DNA of 64,000 bases, from contig OY979718.1 of NCBI GenBank assembly GCA_963855995.1, positions 60,385,564-60,449,563 on the forward strand. The letters run 5' to 3'. The translations under genes were made by a program, and so were the position numbers. Below, one piece after another: positions 32,001 through 43,030 of the stretch. Numbering within the stretch: position 1 is the stretch's first letter; each line of letters opens with the position of its first letter. Origin of the DNA: Muricea muricata. Lineage: Eukaryota; Cnidaria; Anthozoa; Malacalcyonacea; Plexauridae. The notes under the pieces are model-generated. The model worked only from the letters and a program-made list of their open reading frames with translations. It did no database searches and was not told where the DNA came from.

Positions 32001-34590
32001 CGTGTGAAAAATTTTACATTTTGATTTTGTTGTTTTAACATGCAGAAGTTGACAGCGAGGGCAAAGTGAGTCTATCTCAGCTCACAGCAGTCTTGGAGTC
32101 TGTCATTTATGAGAAAAGTGATGGTACGACACAGTGATTACTTGCATTTTATTTTTCATTTCTTTGCTCTAAAACTTCTATTTTTTCTTTAGCGGTTTGT
32201 CAAGTTGTTGTCAGTATATTTAAACACGAACTCACATACATGAGGTTAGTATAATAATATCATGTTTGCATGAAATTGTATTTTTCTATTGTGCTGTATT
32301 AATAACTAATTCACTCTTCTACTCAAGTGATTAAAGTTAACTGTGATTAGTAGAAACGTTAACCAATCACTATTTAACTACAAAACAATGATTAAAATAA
32401 TGATAGTTTTGTACAACCGGCCCCAGGTCGTATTAGAGCTAGTACGACCTCACTTGACGTCACTACGGGTCGTATCAGTATTACCACATCACCTGCAAAC
32501 TTTGAGCAAAATTTTAACAAAATTATGCACTGGCGACAAGCACGTCTTATAACGCTCCGCCGATATCATTGACAGTGTCTGAATACTGATTTGAGTGAAA
32601 TTCACACAAAAATAATATTACAAAGTAATATCATGAAATGAGGAGTGTTAGTCATTGAACCGCGCCCTTGACTCGGGTCATTTAATAATTGAACCTTGTC
32701 GAGCGGGTGGTTTAATGACTAATACTCCTCATTTCATGATATTACTTACAATTACTGCGAACACCTCGCTTTTTCTGACAGCTCGCTATTAACGCTACTT
32801 TCTAAATCCCGCGGGCCGAAATTTTTATGAACTGTAATGCAATACGTCTCACTATTACGCTCTTTCGTTTCATGTACCCGTAATAATATTGCGGGCGCCT
32901 TATGCAGTCCCAAAAAAAGTTTTTCACATTTTTATTAATCTACCAACGGACACCTTGAAAGTATTTTTCTCTGTATGTAGCATGAAGTAAATTACTTTTC
33001 TGACTTATAGTTTGTGTTTATCAGCTGAAGTATTTATCACGCAGACTTCAACTGGAGGGAGAGTACTGTGGACTTTCACTGTTACGGGTCAGAATGATGG
33101 TGTCCATAGTATCACCTATAACGAGACTTGACTGTAAAAAAACCGTTTTAATAATGCTTTGATGTAGAAACCAAGTTGAATCTTGCAATGTTGAGAAAGA
33201 AAAGTTATTAGAAAATGCAAGCAATGTTATGAACGAAAAGTCAGCTTTGATAAGAGAAAGTGAAGAGAGTACGAGACAACTGGAACATCAACACGAGATT
33301 AAAATCAAGTAGGTTGAGTTGAGTCAATACAATTTTCCGGGAAAATGTGGCAGTGACTGGCCAATCAGCGTAGGTGATTACCTACTTATCACGGATGTTA
33401 TATTTTCTTTCGTAGAAAACACGAGGAGGCATTCACCGCGAAACTACAACAGGCTCAACAACGTGCAGCGGCCGATCTTGAAAAGGCAACTACGACATTC
33501 TCGAAGAAAGTTCTGGAACTAGAACGAGAGATCGAGCGATATAAAGCCGAGCAATGCCGAGCGAGACAGGAGATTGGGGAGAGAGATGATGGGACAGGGA
33601 GACTGGACTCTACATTGAACGAAACACAAGAAACATTGGAGGAAAGTGAACGAGTTCGTGCGAGACTGGAGAAAGAGTTAGGGAATGCCAATGCCGCTGG
33701 TCTCTCGAAGAAGGTAATGCTGTCTCTTGATCAGTGTAGACTGTACAGCAGGGCGCTTATATACCATGCGGGGGAATGTTGAAAAGTGATTGATATTTTT
33801 ATAGATACTTGATAAATGTTGACGGTACACTTTTAATCGGTTATTGTAACCACACGATGCATCAAAACAGACGAAGATACAGCGAAAATGTTACACGAAT
33901 TCAGATCAAAGCAACCGAAAAACATCAACTCCGATTTCTATGAGTATCTCCATATACAAACAGACAATAATAAGCTCGACATACCTGAAATACTATTACG
34001 TGGGGCAGCATTTTGGCTTGTATTTCCTTGTTGAATATCTTGTCTCCTGTTATACCCATACTTTTCAAGTTATTTATCTACAACAGAACAAAGCAAGAAC
34101 AGTCCAATGAACGCAATAAAGCTCTCAAACGTGAAGGAAACATTGTCTCGAAACTTTAAGTTAAGAATTTCTTAAGACTTCTCCTAAGACCGGAGTAAAA
34201 AACGCACAAAGACAAAGCTACAAAATCACGCTCCTTCCGAATTCGTTCAAAAAATACGCTCGCACCAGTTCCCTGCCGCATCACACATCGATCAGCGCTT
34301 TGTGAGCGCGTTTCCCCGCCCGGTATATAAACGCTCCACTGTAGAGCTATGATCTTGTCTGGTGTGTAGAGTTTTCTATCTCATAGAATATGTAATATGT
34401 TGCTATTTCAATTCTTCAGCTTGCCGAAGTTGTATCTGAACGGGACGTTTTGAAACAACAATAAAGTCAACATACTGACAAAGGATTAAGAGAATTAGAA
34501 AAGCTGAACAGAGTAAGTTTACAAAAACATTTGGATCTTGCGCAACATGAAACGATACAGCACGAGCAGAATTCGACGTTACGAGGGAAG
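29072..34590 (+). pseudogene. NIN: ninein / ninein-like protein, partial gene with disruptions
   Basis: Coding segments: 29072-29165, 29406-29819, 30036-30177, 30775-30924, 31088-31159, 31888-31960, 32046-32123, 32193-32244, 33168-33308, 33416-33713, 34420-34590 (a tiny exon near 31446 is uncertain). The order follows ninein: VNFEDFKEGFVIVLS, the basic EKRYGRRSRPF block, an EF-hand region, a canonical Ca-binding loop DDDHDGQVSFEE, SEGKVSLSQL, then coiled coil rich in E, K, R and Q. Ninein anchors microtubule minus ends at centrioles. The first EF-hand exon and the long C-terminal coiled coil are absent. Lesions: TGA at 29768-29770 and TAA at 34462-34464, both in frame inside exons; an 8-bp GTTT-repeat expansion near 30131; a one-base phase break at 31960/32046. 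Choice between NIN and NINL is not resolved. Confidence 0.75.
32626..32745. mobile_element. foldback element, TAATATCATGAAATGAGG arms
   Basis: TAATATCATGAAATGAGGAG at the left is mirrored by CTCCTCATTTCATGATATTA at the right, with arms of about 35 bp and a GC-richer centre of about 50 bp. It lies in the intron between ninein-like exons. Confidence 0.7.
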
Positions 34591-34651
34591 GTCCTTCCTC
34601 GCAAAGTTTGCAGTAGTACTTGAATTCTTAAACAAAGAAGGCTTAAAGGCC

Positions 34652-34829
34652 CTGTCACACGGTGCAATTTTTCTTGTAACATGCAACGCAATTCTACCCT
34701 TGAGGAATGTAAATTTGTGACAAATGTGTGGTATGTTAAAAATAGATTTGCAAACTGTGATGGAAACATGTATTTGCCAATTTTACATCTCCCTAGAGTA
34801 GAATTGCTTTGCAAGTTGCAAGTAAAATT
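34652..34829. mobile_element. MITE cut by the DIRS-like element
   Basis: CCTGTCACACGGTGCAATTT near 34651 and an inner arm CATGCAACGCAATTCTACCC are mirrored imperfectly by CTAGAGTAGAATTGCTTTGC...GTAAAATT at 34793-34829. The expected right terminus (complement of the first motif) is missing, because DIRS sequence begins there. Confidence 0.5.
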
Positions 34830-35153
34830 TAAAAATTAAACGAAACTTACCTTAAGTCAGCCTTCAACTCTGCGAGTGATTTCAACAGTAAAAAACATCC
34901 AGGGTGGGACAAAGAAACAATGAAACTGAGACTTTGGGTGGGTGGCTCCTTAGTTTCCTTGTCCAATAACTCCTAGAATTACAATCAAACTTCAACTTAA
35001 GGTAAGTTTCGTTTAATTTTTAAATTCTATTTCGTCATTGGACTACGTCACTAAGGAGTCATGTGAGATTTTCAAAGTGTTGTAATCACGAGCTTAATTT
35101 CGATAACATCCAAACAGAAGTTTATTTAAAAAACAATATGTACATTTCCAGAT

Positions 35154-36281
35154 CTAACAGTTCTGCGGAAGAGAATCTAACAAATCTCTGCCAAAATTGT
35201 TCTTAACTTGAACTGGCTTGTTATAAAACTTATTAAATGTTGTGGCGTTAGACCATCCAGCGGCTTGCAAAATTGTTGCAAGATCTACATTTGGTCTTTT
35301 TGCCGCAGACGATGATGCAGCTCTTGTACTGTGTCCAGTATAATTGTCAATTCCAGCTGGCTGCAGTACTTCTTTAAGCCACCGGGATATTTTGTGTCAG
35401 TTTTTACTCCTCTGTGTGGCTGTTGATAACTAATTTACAATTGATTGTCCTGTCCTCTAATACTTTTCGTTCTTTTAACGTACTCTTTTAGGACTTTAAT
35501 AGGGCAGATCTGTTCCTTTGGAGCAAAGGCTTTCAGTACCAAAGGACTTTGGTGTTTTCCCAGTTTGGATGTTTTTAACAATTTTGTAAAATAAAAAATA
35601 CACTCCTCTTCATTAAGTCTCATATTATCAAGAGATATTGCTTGCAATGTTTGGCATCTTTGTGCTGAAGTAAGTGCTAGAAGCATGGTGAGTTTAAGTG
35701 TCAAATTCTTTAGGGTTAATCCCTCAACTGGGTGCATAGTATGTAGAAATTCAAGAACTATGCTGACATCCCAAATTTCTTGATGTTTTTGGCAAAACTG
35801 GTCTCATTTCATACACTCCCTTCATAAACCAACAAACAGAAGGATGATTTCCAAAAGATACATTGTTTGGTAATATGATGATAGATGACATAGCACTCCT
35901 AGCTGTGTTTAGTCCACTGTATCCAATGCCTTGATCATACAAACCTCCAAGAAAATTTATCCCTTCTTCTACAGTTGGGAGAAACGGATTAACTTTTCCT
36001 TCACTACAGTATAATTTCCACTTTGACAAGGTAGATTCGTACTGTTTCCGTGTTCCAAATCTCCATGACGCTTCCATGATTCTGGTAGCTGTTGGAGAAA
36101 ATCCTCGGTCCTGGAGGTGTTTCCTGATAAGTGACACATTAGTAACGTCATTTTCTGGTAGAGAGGATGTCTTTCGTCTGGGTTGTTTGGCAGATATAAT
36201 GTTAACTGGTCCGTTGGTAGCGCCACTGGCCTTTGAACCAGCATCTTCATTGCAACTGGCCACCAAGTCTGGGTGGGCCAC
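35154..36281 (-). pseudogene. DIRS-like tyrosine recombinase
   Basis: It begins inside and out of frame with the RT gene end (ATG 36281), a usual DIRS overlap. A SAM-like core-binding part (TRKQYESTLSKWKLYC) comes first, then LLALTSAQRCQTL with the catalytic R. After disruptions, HSTRAA (H-x-x-R) and FNKFYNK (nucleophilic Y) appear near 35300-35200, and the stop is at 35154-35156. An extra A in an A-run near 35785, a TAA after GQDNQL at about 35435, and a frameshift near 35390 break it. All four recombinase signature residues are still readable. Confidence 0.8.
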
Positions 36282-38104
36282 TTGGGGAGCAGTACCAGTC
36301 CTTCTGACCTTTCCTTTTGTATCTTCTGCAATACCTGCCTTATTATGCTAAATGGAGGGAAAGCATAAAACTTATAATTCCTCCATGACATATGAAAAGC
36401 ATTTACTGCATGGGCCTCCGGGTCTGGATGGTATGAAATAAATGGCTTTAATTGATAGTTGATTTGTGAAGCAAACAGATCAATGTTTGGTGTAAAATCA
36501 AGTTTTTTGCATGCTTTTCGAAACAGCTTTTTATTAAGCGACCACTCAGTATTACGTCTACACTTTCTGGATTCAAAATCAGCCTCAACGTTTTCTTTCC
36601 CAGGAATACGGGCAACTGTGAGACAAATGCGGTTTGGGATACACCAGTCCCAAATAGTCTTAACAAGAGTATTTAAGCTGGGAGAATGGCTAGTTCCCAT
36701 TTTATTAAGTGTGACCTGAACTGTGGTGTTATCAACAAGAACTTTTACATGCTTGTCTAATACTAGCTGTTTGTGTGCTTGTAAGCTGAATAATACCGCT
36801 AACATTTCAAGATAATTTATATGGTTTTCCTTTTCTGATGCTGTCCACAGTCCTCCTGTGGTTAGATCATCTATTGCATAGCCCCATCCTTGTGTAGAGG
36901 CATCTGTGCGAATTATAATTTGAGGTTCAGGTCTATTTATTTCATTGACAGCAGTGTCAATAGAGTTGACCCACCATTGGAGCTCGTTTCTAGCTTGTGG
37001 TGTTAAACTCATAGTGGCATCAAAATCTCCAGCCTTTTGCTTTAGGGCTTCAGACTTCTCATGTTCAGTCACACGAAAATGTAGTGGGCCATACATAACG
37101 CCTGGGAAACTGGATATAATAAGACCTATGACTTGTGCGATCTCCCGAATGGTGGGTCTTTCACATGAAAGGACACACCAAACTTCTGATTTCAACTTAC
37201 TTGCTTTTTCTGGAGTAAGTGACACTGTCATATCAATTGAGTTCAACCGAAATCCCAAAAACACTAGGATTTGTGTTGGAATAAAAACTGACTTGTTTGG
37301 ATGAGGTACAAAAGCTAAGGTGTCTAACAGTGTGACTGTGTCGATTACATTCAAGGCACATTCATTATAACTATCCCCCAGTAAAATGGAGTCATCTATA
37401 TATGGGGATGAGGTGTGCCCTTGTTGTCTTAAGTAAGAGAACACTGGCTTCATTAATTTAGTAAACTTCGTTGGGCATAATGCTAGACCATTAGGTAAGC
37501 ATGTAAATTTATACACTGTACCATTCCAAAGAAATTTTAGATATTTTTGGTGTTTGGGGGACACCCTGACTGAGTAATAGGCATCCTTTAAGTCAATTGA
37601 TGCCATATAACAATTTGGCTTCATTAAGCTAATGGCAGTAATGGCAGTCCAAATGGAGTCCATTTTGAAGTGCCTATAAACAACATTTTCATTTAACTTT
37701 TTTAAATTTAGTATTAACCTGTGTGACCCATCTGGTTTGGGCCTGAGGAATATAGGGGAAATAAACTCATCTTGTTCATGACTAGACTCAACAATAACCT
37801 CTTTGCCTAATAACTGTTGGATTTCCAAATCAATTATTCCATTTTCTTTTTCCGAAAACTGATTAATTTTATAACTAATCTGCTGTGGCAGGGAAGTAAA
37901 CTCTATATTTTCCCCTGCAACAGTACATAGCACTTCTGCATCAGAAGTAATCTTCCGCCATTCAGGCAGTTTAAGCGAAATCTGACCTGCTTTAAAGGTT
38001 TCTGTTTTCAGCTGGCAATAACTGACTAGGGCTGGCATCAACTCTGCTAAAGTGCTCACCTGTAAATTATTTAAAACAGAATTTTGTACTGTATTCACTG
38101 CCAC
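35969..38104 (-). CDS. DIRS-like reverse transcriptase-RNase H polyprotein
   Basis: An open frame of 711 codons. RT: FISPIFLRPKPDGSHRLI near residue 113, motif A SIDLKDAYYSV, and motif C SPYIDDSILLG. RNase H: IRTDASTQGWG, NYLEMLAV, VLVDNTT and EADFESR supply the D-E-D-D set. No stop interrupts it, in contrast to its own recombinase. The upstream frame with KGRGRSNTGT (about 38107-38275) looks like a gag tail. It would copy the element's RNA via a circular intermediate. Confidence 0.88.
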   Translation of the reverse strand: MAVNTVQNSVLNNLQVSTLAELMPALVSYCQLKTETFKAGQISLKLPEWRKITSDAEVLCTVAGENIEFTSLPQQISYKINQFSEKENGIIDLEIQQLLGKEVIVESSHEQDEFISPIFLRPKPDGSHRLILNLKKLNENVVYRHFKMDSIWTAITAISLMKPNCYMASIDLKDAYYSVRVSPKHQKYLKFLWNGTVYKFTCLPNGLALCPTKFTKLMKPVFSYLRQQGHTSSPYIDDSILLGDSYNECALNVIDTVTLLDTLAFVPHPNKSVFIPTQILVFLGFRLNSIDMTVSLTPEKASKLKSEVWCVLSCERPTIREIAQVIGLIISSFPGVMYGPLHFRVTEHEKSEALKQKAGDFDATMSLTPQARNELQWWVNSIDTAVNEINRPEPQIIIRTDASTQGWGYAIDDLTTGGLWTASEKENHINYLEMLAVLFSLQAHKQLVLDKHVKVLVDNTTVQVTLNKMGTSHSPSLNTLVKTIWDWCIPNRICLTVARIPGKENVEADFESRKCRRNTEWSLNKKLFRKACKKLDFTPNIDLFASQINYQLKPFISYHPDPEAHAVNAFHMSWRNYKFYAFPPFSIIRQVLQKIQKERSEGLVLLPKWPTQTWWPVAMKMLVQRPVALPTDQLTLYLPNNPDERHPLYQKMTLLMCHLSGNTSRTEDFLQQLPESWKRHGDLEHGNSTNLPCQSGNYTVVKEKLIRFSQL

Positions 38105-38307
38105 TGGGCATTCTTTGTTTGTGAGTCTTTCTTCGACTGGAAGGGTGATTTTGGCGGGTGCTGTTTCCAGTGGCGACCCTTGGATAAAAAATGAGGTCCT
38201 TTTCGCTGTCTGTTATCGGTACCAGTGTTAGAACGACCACGGCCTTTTGCGTGTTTAAATCGTTCCGGGATTGTGGTTTTAAGTGTGTACTTTCATATAG
38301 AGATCAG

Positions 38308-38355
38308 TGCGCACGAAACACACTGCGCACGAAACACACTGCGCACGAAACACAC
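38308..38355. repeat. 16-bp tandem repeat, three copies
   Basis: TGCGCACGAAACACAC occurs three times without interruption between the DIRS fragment and the large DNA transposon. Confidence 0.9.
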
Positions 38356-38395
38356 TTCGTAGCAGGGCGCTTATATCACTGAGCTTTATTACATC

Positions 38396-39317
38396 CATTG
38401 AACTATAATAGATCTGGAACGATAAGTCAGGGGGGGAAATTGAAGCCGACTTTGTGTTCACTTTGCAGGTAGACCCAGTCCTTTTTAAGAATTTCGTGAA
38501 AAAACTATCATTTTTGTATCCGTAAAATTCTTTATTTAAATTTACTAACAGATCTCTAAGATTCAGAAATATTTAAACAATGACAGTTGAATTTATATTA
38601 TATGTTATAAAATTTGACAAAAATCGTACTATCACGGAAAAATGTTGAAGCAAAGGCGAAAATTACGAAAAATCTGCCAGATTTTGGCTACTTTTTCTGA
38701 GTTTTTGAAAGTTCAAGTAAGAACTAAGACGTGAAACCACATGAAATATTTACTTCCATGCAAAATACATCCGTATGCGAAGTTTTAGGAAGATTGAACG
38801 TTTTAGGGTCGAAAAAAATGCATTTAAAAAATATTGTTTACGAAAAATACATGAAAAACGTCAATTTCTCCATCTTTTGGAAGGGTTAACGCAAGGATTA
38901 AAAGTTCAGGAAAAAGAGGAGTACCTGGCGTTCACTGCAAAATAAGTTTGGGACTGTCTAAAGGTTTCATTATATATTTTTTATCAGCTCAAGAGCAAAG
39001 TTTTCTATGACACGTACAAACATTTGTAATTTTTTTAAAATATTAAAGTCAAAATGCTCACTTTTTGCTGCAGTTAGGTGTAAGACAGTAGGAACTAAAC
39101 AGGAAACCTGGTCTGAATCCAAAACAATGATGTCTTTCGACAAAAACAGTGTATTTCTTGCCAATTTTTGCTCGAAAAACAAAAATTCTCACTCCTCGAA
39201 AACCAAATCCGACCTCTCCCCAGTCTTTTTGAATGTTGATTTTCCAGCGCGCCGGCTTCAGCCAATCATAGGCTCAAAACACTGAAGTTATCGTTCCAGA
39301 TCTATTACAGTTCAATG
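38396..39317. mobile_element. MITE C nested in copy A (8-bp TSD ATTACATC)
   Basis: 922 bp, starts CATTGAACTATAATAGATCT and ends AGATCTATTACAGTTCAATG. Duplications ATTACATC lie at 38388-38395 and 39318-39325. Copy B has the uninterrupted site, which gives an internal empty-site control. No convincing gene inside. Confidence 0.9.
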
Positions 39318-39479
39318 ATTACATCTGGAGAAAGCACGCGCCGCCATCTTTGAAGCCATTTTAATGGCGGCGATTTGCAAAATTTGTTCCCGATTGGTTC
39401 CCGGCTACAGGTAGCTACCACCACAGAGTACTATACAGAGGGCTCACTCGACGAAAAAAGCGTAACGCGGATTGGTAGT

Positions 39480-39559
39480 TGTCAGGGGGGTGAATGCCTC
39501 GATGCACTTGCTGGGAATTTTATCCCAGCAAGTGCATAGAGGCATTCACCCCCCTGACA
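39480..39559. repeat. near-perfect hairpin, ~37-bp arms
   Basis: TGTCAGGGGGGTGAATGCCT... is mirrored by ...AGGCATTCACCCCCCTGACA with a short AT loop. I see one mismatch. It could be a foldback transposon or a source of hairpin RNA. Confidence 0.85.
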
Positions 39560-40849
39560 ATCTCAAAATGGCTCTGATATGAAAGGAGTCCAAATTGACA
39601 AAATAAAAACCAACTAAAAATACCTCTGTTGTCTGCATAAAATAATGCTCGCACATAATCAAATTTGGCTACTCCAAATGCCACTGTCCTACCAGAAAAT
39701 GAGTCAACGGATACAGTTTTCGAAAGTTATTTAATATTCTCTTTTGGTGTCATCGTTCAAGGAGTTGAGATGCAGACAAAGCCGTGGCTTCAAGTTCAAG
39801 CGTTTTCTGTGAACATGCCATTTTTTATGCCACAAAATTATACTTTGAGCATGTCATTTCGCGTTGGATGCCAAAACCAAAAGACAGCAATCCGATAGAG
39901 AAAAAGAAATCTTATAAATATTGGGAAAACGGTCAAGGGAAGGATTAACTATTTCAAATCATTCAAGACCTTTTTTAGATTATAAAGAACTTTCAGTTGG
40001 GCAAGTGAAAATGACTTCATATTTACGTGGTTCTAGTGACAAGAACTGGACATGAGAACTAAAGGAAAGATAGCATAACATATAGAGTTGGATAGCAATG
40101 TAGATATTCATTTTATTAATATATTAATGTATAGTTTTGGCATGAAAACATCAGCTTCTTTTGCTGGGATTTATGTATAGTAAATCCTTCCTACTTTTAT
40201 TGGCAATTGAATTAACCAAGGGGGCAAATGTAGGTTAGACAGCCAAAAATGCACAAGTTAAAGCAAGTTATAAGACTTTCACAGGGAAATTTTGCAAGAA
40301 CCATGAATGGAAGTTGATATGGGAAATATACAATTTCCCATGTCGAACTCACACATGGGAAAGTTGCACAAATCTCATTAAAAAAGTGATATTTACCATT
40401 TATTTACAATATATCCAAACCTCAACCCCCTGTGCTGTTGTGCACCAGTCATGCTTGTTACATTTTAAACTCTTAAAATATTACAATTAGCCTGTTGAAT
40501 ACATAGCATAACCCAGGCAACCAATCATGCTAATACTCAAATACGCCTGAGGAGTGTAACATTCTGCCTGTTACATGAAACAAATTTGTCGTGAATTAAA
40601 ATGTAGATGTAGTATTTAATGGTTTGTTCTTATAGCCTATTTGTTAAAAATACTTTATAAGATAGAAAGATCTTAGGGACATGGTAGAGATTTTAACAAG
40701 GGGAAGGGTAGAAAACACGAAGAGGGTCATTTCAAGACCCTAGAAATGGGAGGGTCAAGATAAAATGAGCTGCTTAAAGGGGAGGGTCATTCTAGTTTAT
40801 GCTTAAGGGGTGGTAGCTGTTGGTACACAGTATACTTAAAACAGATATT

Positions 40850-40940
40850 AATGGTGCTATATATTTGGTTCAACTACCAATTTAGGGTCTTTTCTTTTAA
40901 GACCCTAAATTGGTAGTTGAACCAAATATATAGCACCATT
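40850..40940. repeat. perfect hairpin, 42-bp arms, 7-nt loop
   Basis: AATGGTGCTATATATTTGGT...TAGGGTCTT folds on its exact complement around TTCTTTT. I find no mismatch. This is long and clean for a non-coding relic. Confidence 0.88.
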
Positions 40941-42252
40941 AAAAAAAGTAACATAACTTTATCATAACTTTTTTAAAAAAGTTATGATGCTACCCATGTT
41001 TCCACCCCTCCCTCCCCTTTTAATTTCTGACCTGTCCCTTATAAAAGAAATTGCTACAATAAAGGAAATACCACAATAAAGAGAATAATCAGTAGGACCA
41101 CATGGCAGTGAAACGTATCCTTCATGTTGTAATTATACAGTTCATATTGTAACAGTTGACACATGTTAATTATACACTAGAATGGCTACAGACACCAGAC
41201 TGAGGTGTCAATGTTACCTTGCAAGGCAAATCCTGAACTGGATATCATTGATCTGGATTAGCCCCAATATCATGAATGATTTAGCTGATTTAATTTTTTT
41301 TCAACTTCAACAAAAAAGCTTACAAGTCGGTTATTGTGCATAAAATATACCTTTATTATATACTTCAACAAGGTGTCATAAATCCCATCATCTGGTACTA
41401 ATTCTACTTAATCTGGTAGTCATTGGGCATCTGTTCTGGATATTTCAGGGGATTATCTTCCTTTAAATGCTATTCCATCAATTCAAGTATATCATATTTC
41501 ACTGGCACATATAATTGTTGTCTTCATGATAGTGAAAAACATTGAAGTCTACCAGACTTTCATAGGAACAGAGCTTTGTGTTCTAACATCCTCACACATC
41601 TTGACATGGTAAGCCTGGAACTGCTCACTAAAACAAAGTGTTTCCAATGGCATATACTCAATATAGATAAAGTTGCTGATTATTCAAAGCACACATATGG
41701 TTCCAGAGTTCCGTTCAGAAGAGAACAATGGGTGTGATTGTGGAGCCAGGAGCCTCGTCAACATCAGAAAAATTTCCACATCCTTTAAGCTGACAGCGTT
41801 CAGCCAAAGATTTTGTGAGGTTTTTAAAGTTTCGTTTCCGTGCTAGTTCCTTAAAGTACAAGGCAGAACGACAGTTTGGATTTCCCACTCAAATGATATA
41901 TAGCAGCCTGGTCGCAACTAGCTGCTAGCAAACTTTAAAGAACAAGGCTTGCATAAAATCGCTATAAAAACATTTCCCATGGCTTGCAATTTGGACATAG
42001 ATGTAAAATATATTACTTTCGAGTTTTTCAAAAAATAATATGTACTGTGTACGCATCTTTGCTTTATCTTTGTTAAGATCTTTCTATACCGCCGTCTTTC
42101 CGCTCCTAAACATCGCCGCCATGTTGAATTTTTCAGGGGGGTGACGACCTCTCTTCAGCGCACTTGCTATCAAAAGGCCGTTACGCAAAAATCATAGGAA
42201 AAGTGATGAAGTGAGCCCTCTGTATAGTACTCTGTGACTGAGCCAAAATGCG

Positions 42253-43030
42253 ATGCTATACGTCCGGCAAAGCTCTTCGCCCCCCTGGTTTTTAACAAAA
42301 AATTGTTTACGAGATAGCGAGAAAAGGGAAATAATCTTAAAATATTTTGGTTTCTTTGAATATATTTTTATACTACATTTGCTTAACGGTGAAAAAAGGT
42401 GTTTGCCTTACTTGTCGGAGCAAGAATCTACTATAAATGCAGGGGAATTCCTCTTTCAGGTATGTTTCACACAGCATACACTTTGTATTTTGCATACAAT
42501 ATTAATACAGACACGGCAACACGCTTCGATGTTTGTCCTGTTTGATAATAAAGTGTTTTTAGATCACACAAACCCTTAGGTCTTATATACAAATGGTTAA
42601 AGATTATTGACATAGTTTTTCTTCTTCTGAGCATTGTATTTTTATTGCTAGCTTCGTTTTGTTTTGCTGAAGGCTGTTGCATTACTTGCATATGTTAGCC
42701 TAACATTCCTGGACTCAGCAGCATCTTTATGCAACTCTTTCCAGCTAAGCTGCTTATGTAGAAAGTAGATACTACCAGAAGATTTAAAGAAAGTACACAC
42801 TCGCTTTGTTTTAGGTTTGTACCTGCCAGTATATGCGCAAATCCAATACCTGAGAAAAAAGTCAGCTGTAAAAAAAGGAAAATATCCAGGACATGGCATA
42901 AGAGGTTTTGTTTTCCAAATGCACCAAGGTAACTCACACTTTACATTAACAATCAGAAGAAATTTAGAAGTGACAGGGTCCAGAAAACTGCATGTTTTCA
43001 TTGTTAAGTTTTGTATTAGCCATTGATGCC
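42253..43030 (+). pseudogene. putative exon-like frames of copy A, function unknown
   Basis: Two frames look exon-like. One is 42253-42460, containing LLNGEKRCLPYLSEQEST and ending at a CAG/GTATGT donor. The other is about 42816-42927, containing KKGKYPGHGIRGFVFQMHQ before a GTAACT donor. Copy B keeps the same two stretches open on its opposite strand (about 48725-48958 and 48273-48464) with few amino-acid changes. I recognise no family. They could be remnants of the transposase gene or a captured fragment. Antisense frames (42648-43121) are also open, so the coding strand is not certain. Confidence 0.3.

Larger units (their letters stand above)
34829..38275 (-). mobile_element. DIRS-like tyrosine-recombinase retrotransposon, 5'-truncated
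   Basis: Minus-strand order is a gag end, RT-RNase H, then an overlapping tyrosine recombinase. At the 3' side an inverted pair, AATTAAACGAAACTTACCTT (about 34836) and its complement (about 35000-35020), matches the split inverted repeats of DIRS elements. The element replaces gap-repair LTR ends with recombinase-based integration. The left half of gag and the 5' terminal repeat are gone. Confidence 0.8.
39422..42236. mobile_element. element D nested in copy A, CACAG ends, hairpin-bearing
   Basis: 2815 bp, starts CACAGAGTACTATACAGAGG and ends with the inverted CCTCTGTATAGTACTCTGTG. Comparison with copy B, which lacks it, gives a 2-bp duplication AC. CACAG-type ends with a 2-3 bp duplication suggest the CACTA/EnSpm group, but there is no transposase to confirm. 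It contains two long near-perfect hairpins (39480-39559, 40850-40940). Confidence 0.75.

Noticed and set aside
34467..34814. Antisense frame of 115 codons over the last ninein-like exon
   Set aside because: It is the shadow of a coiled-coil exon on the plus strand and then crosses an unrelated MITE.
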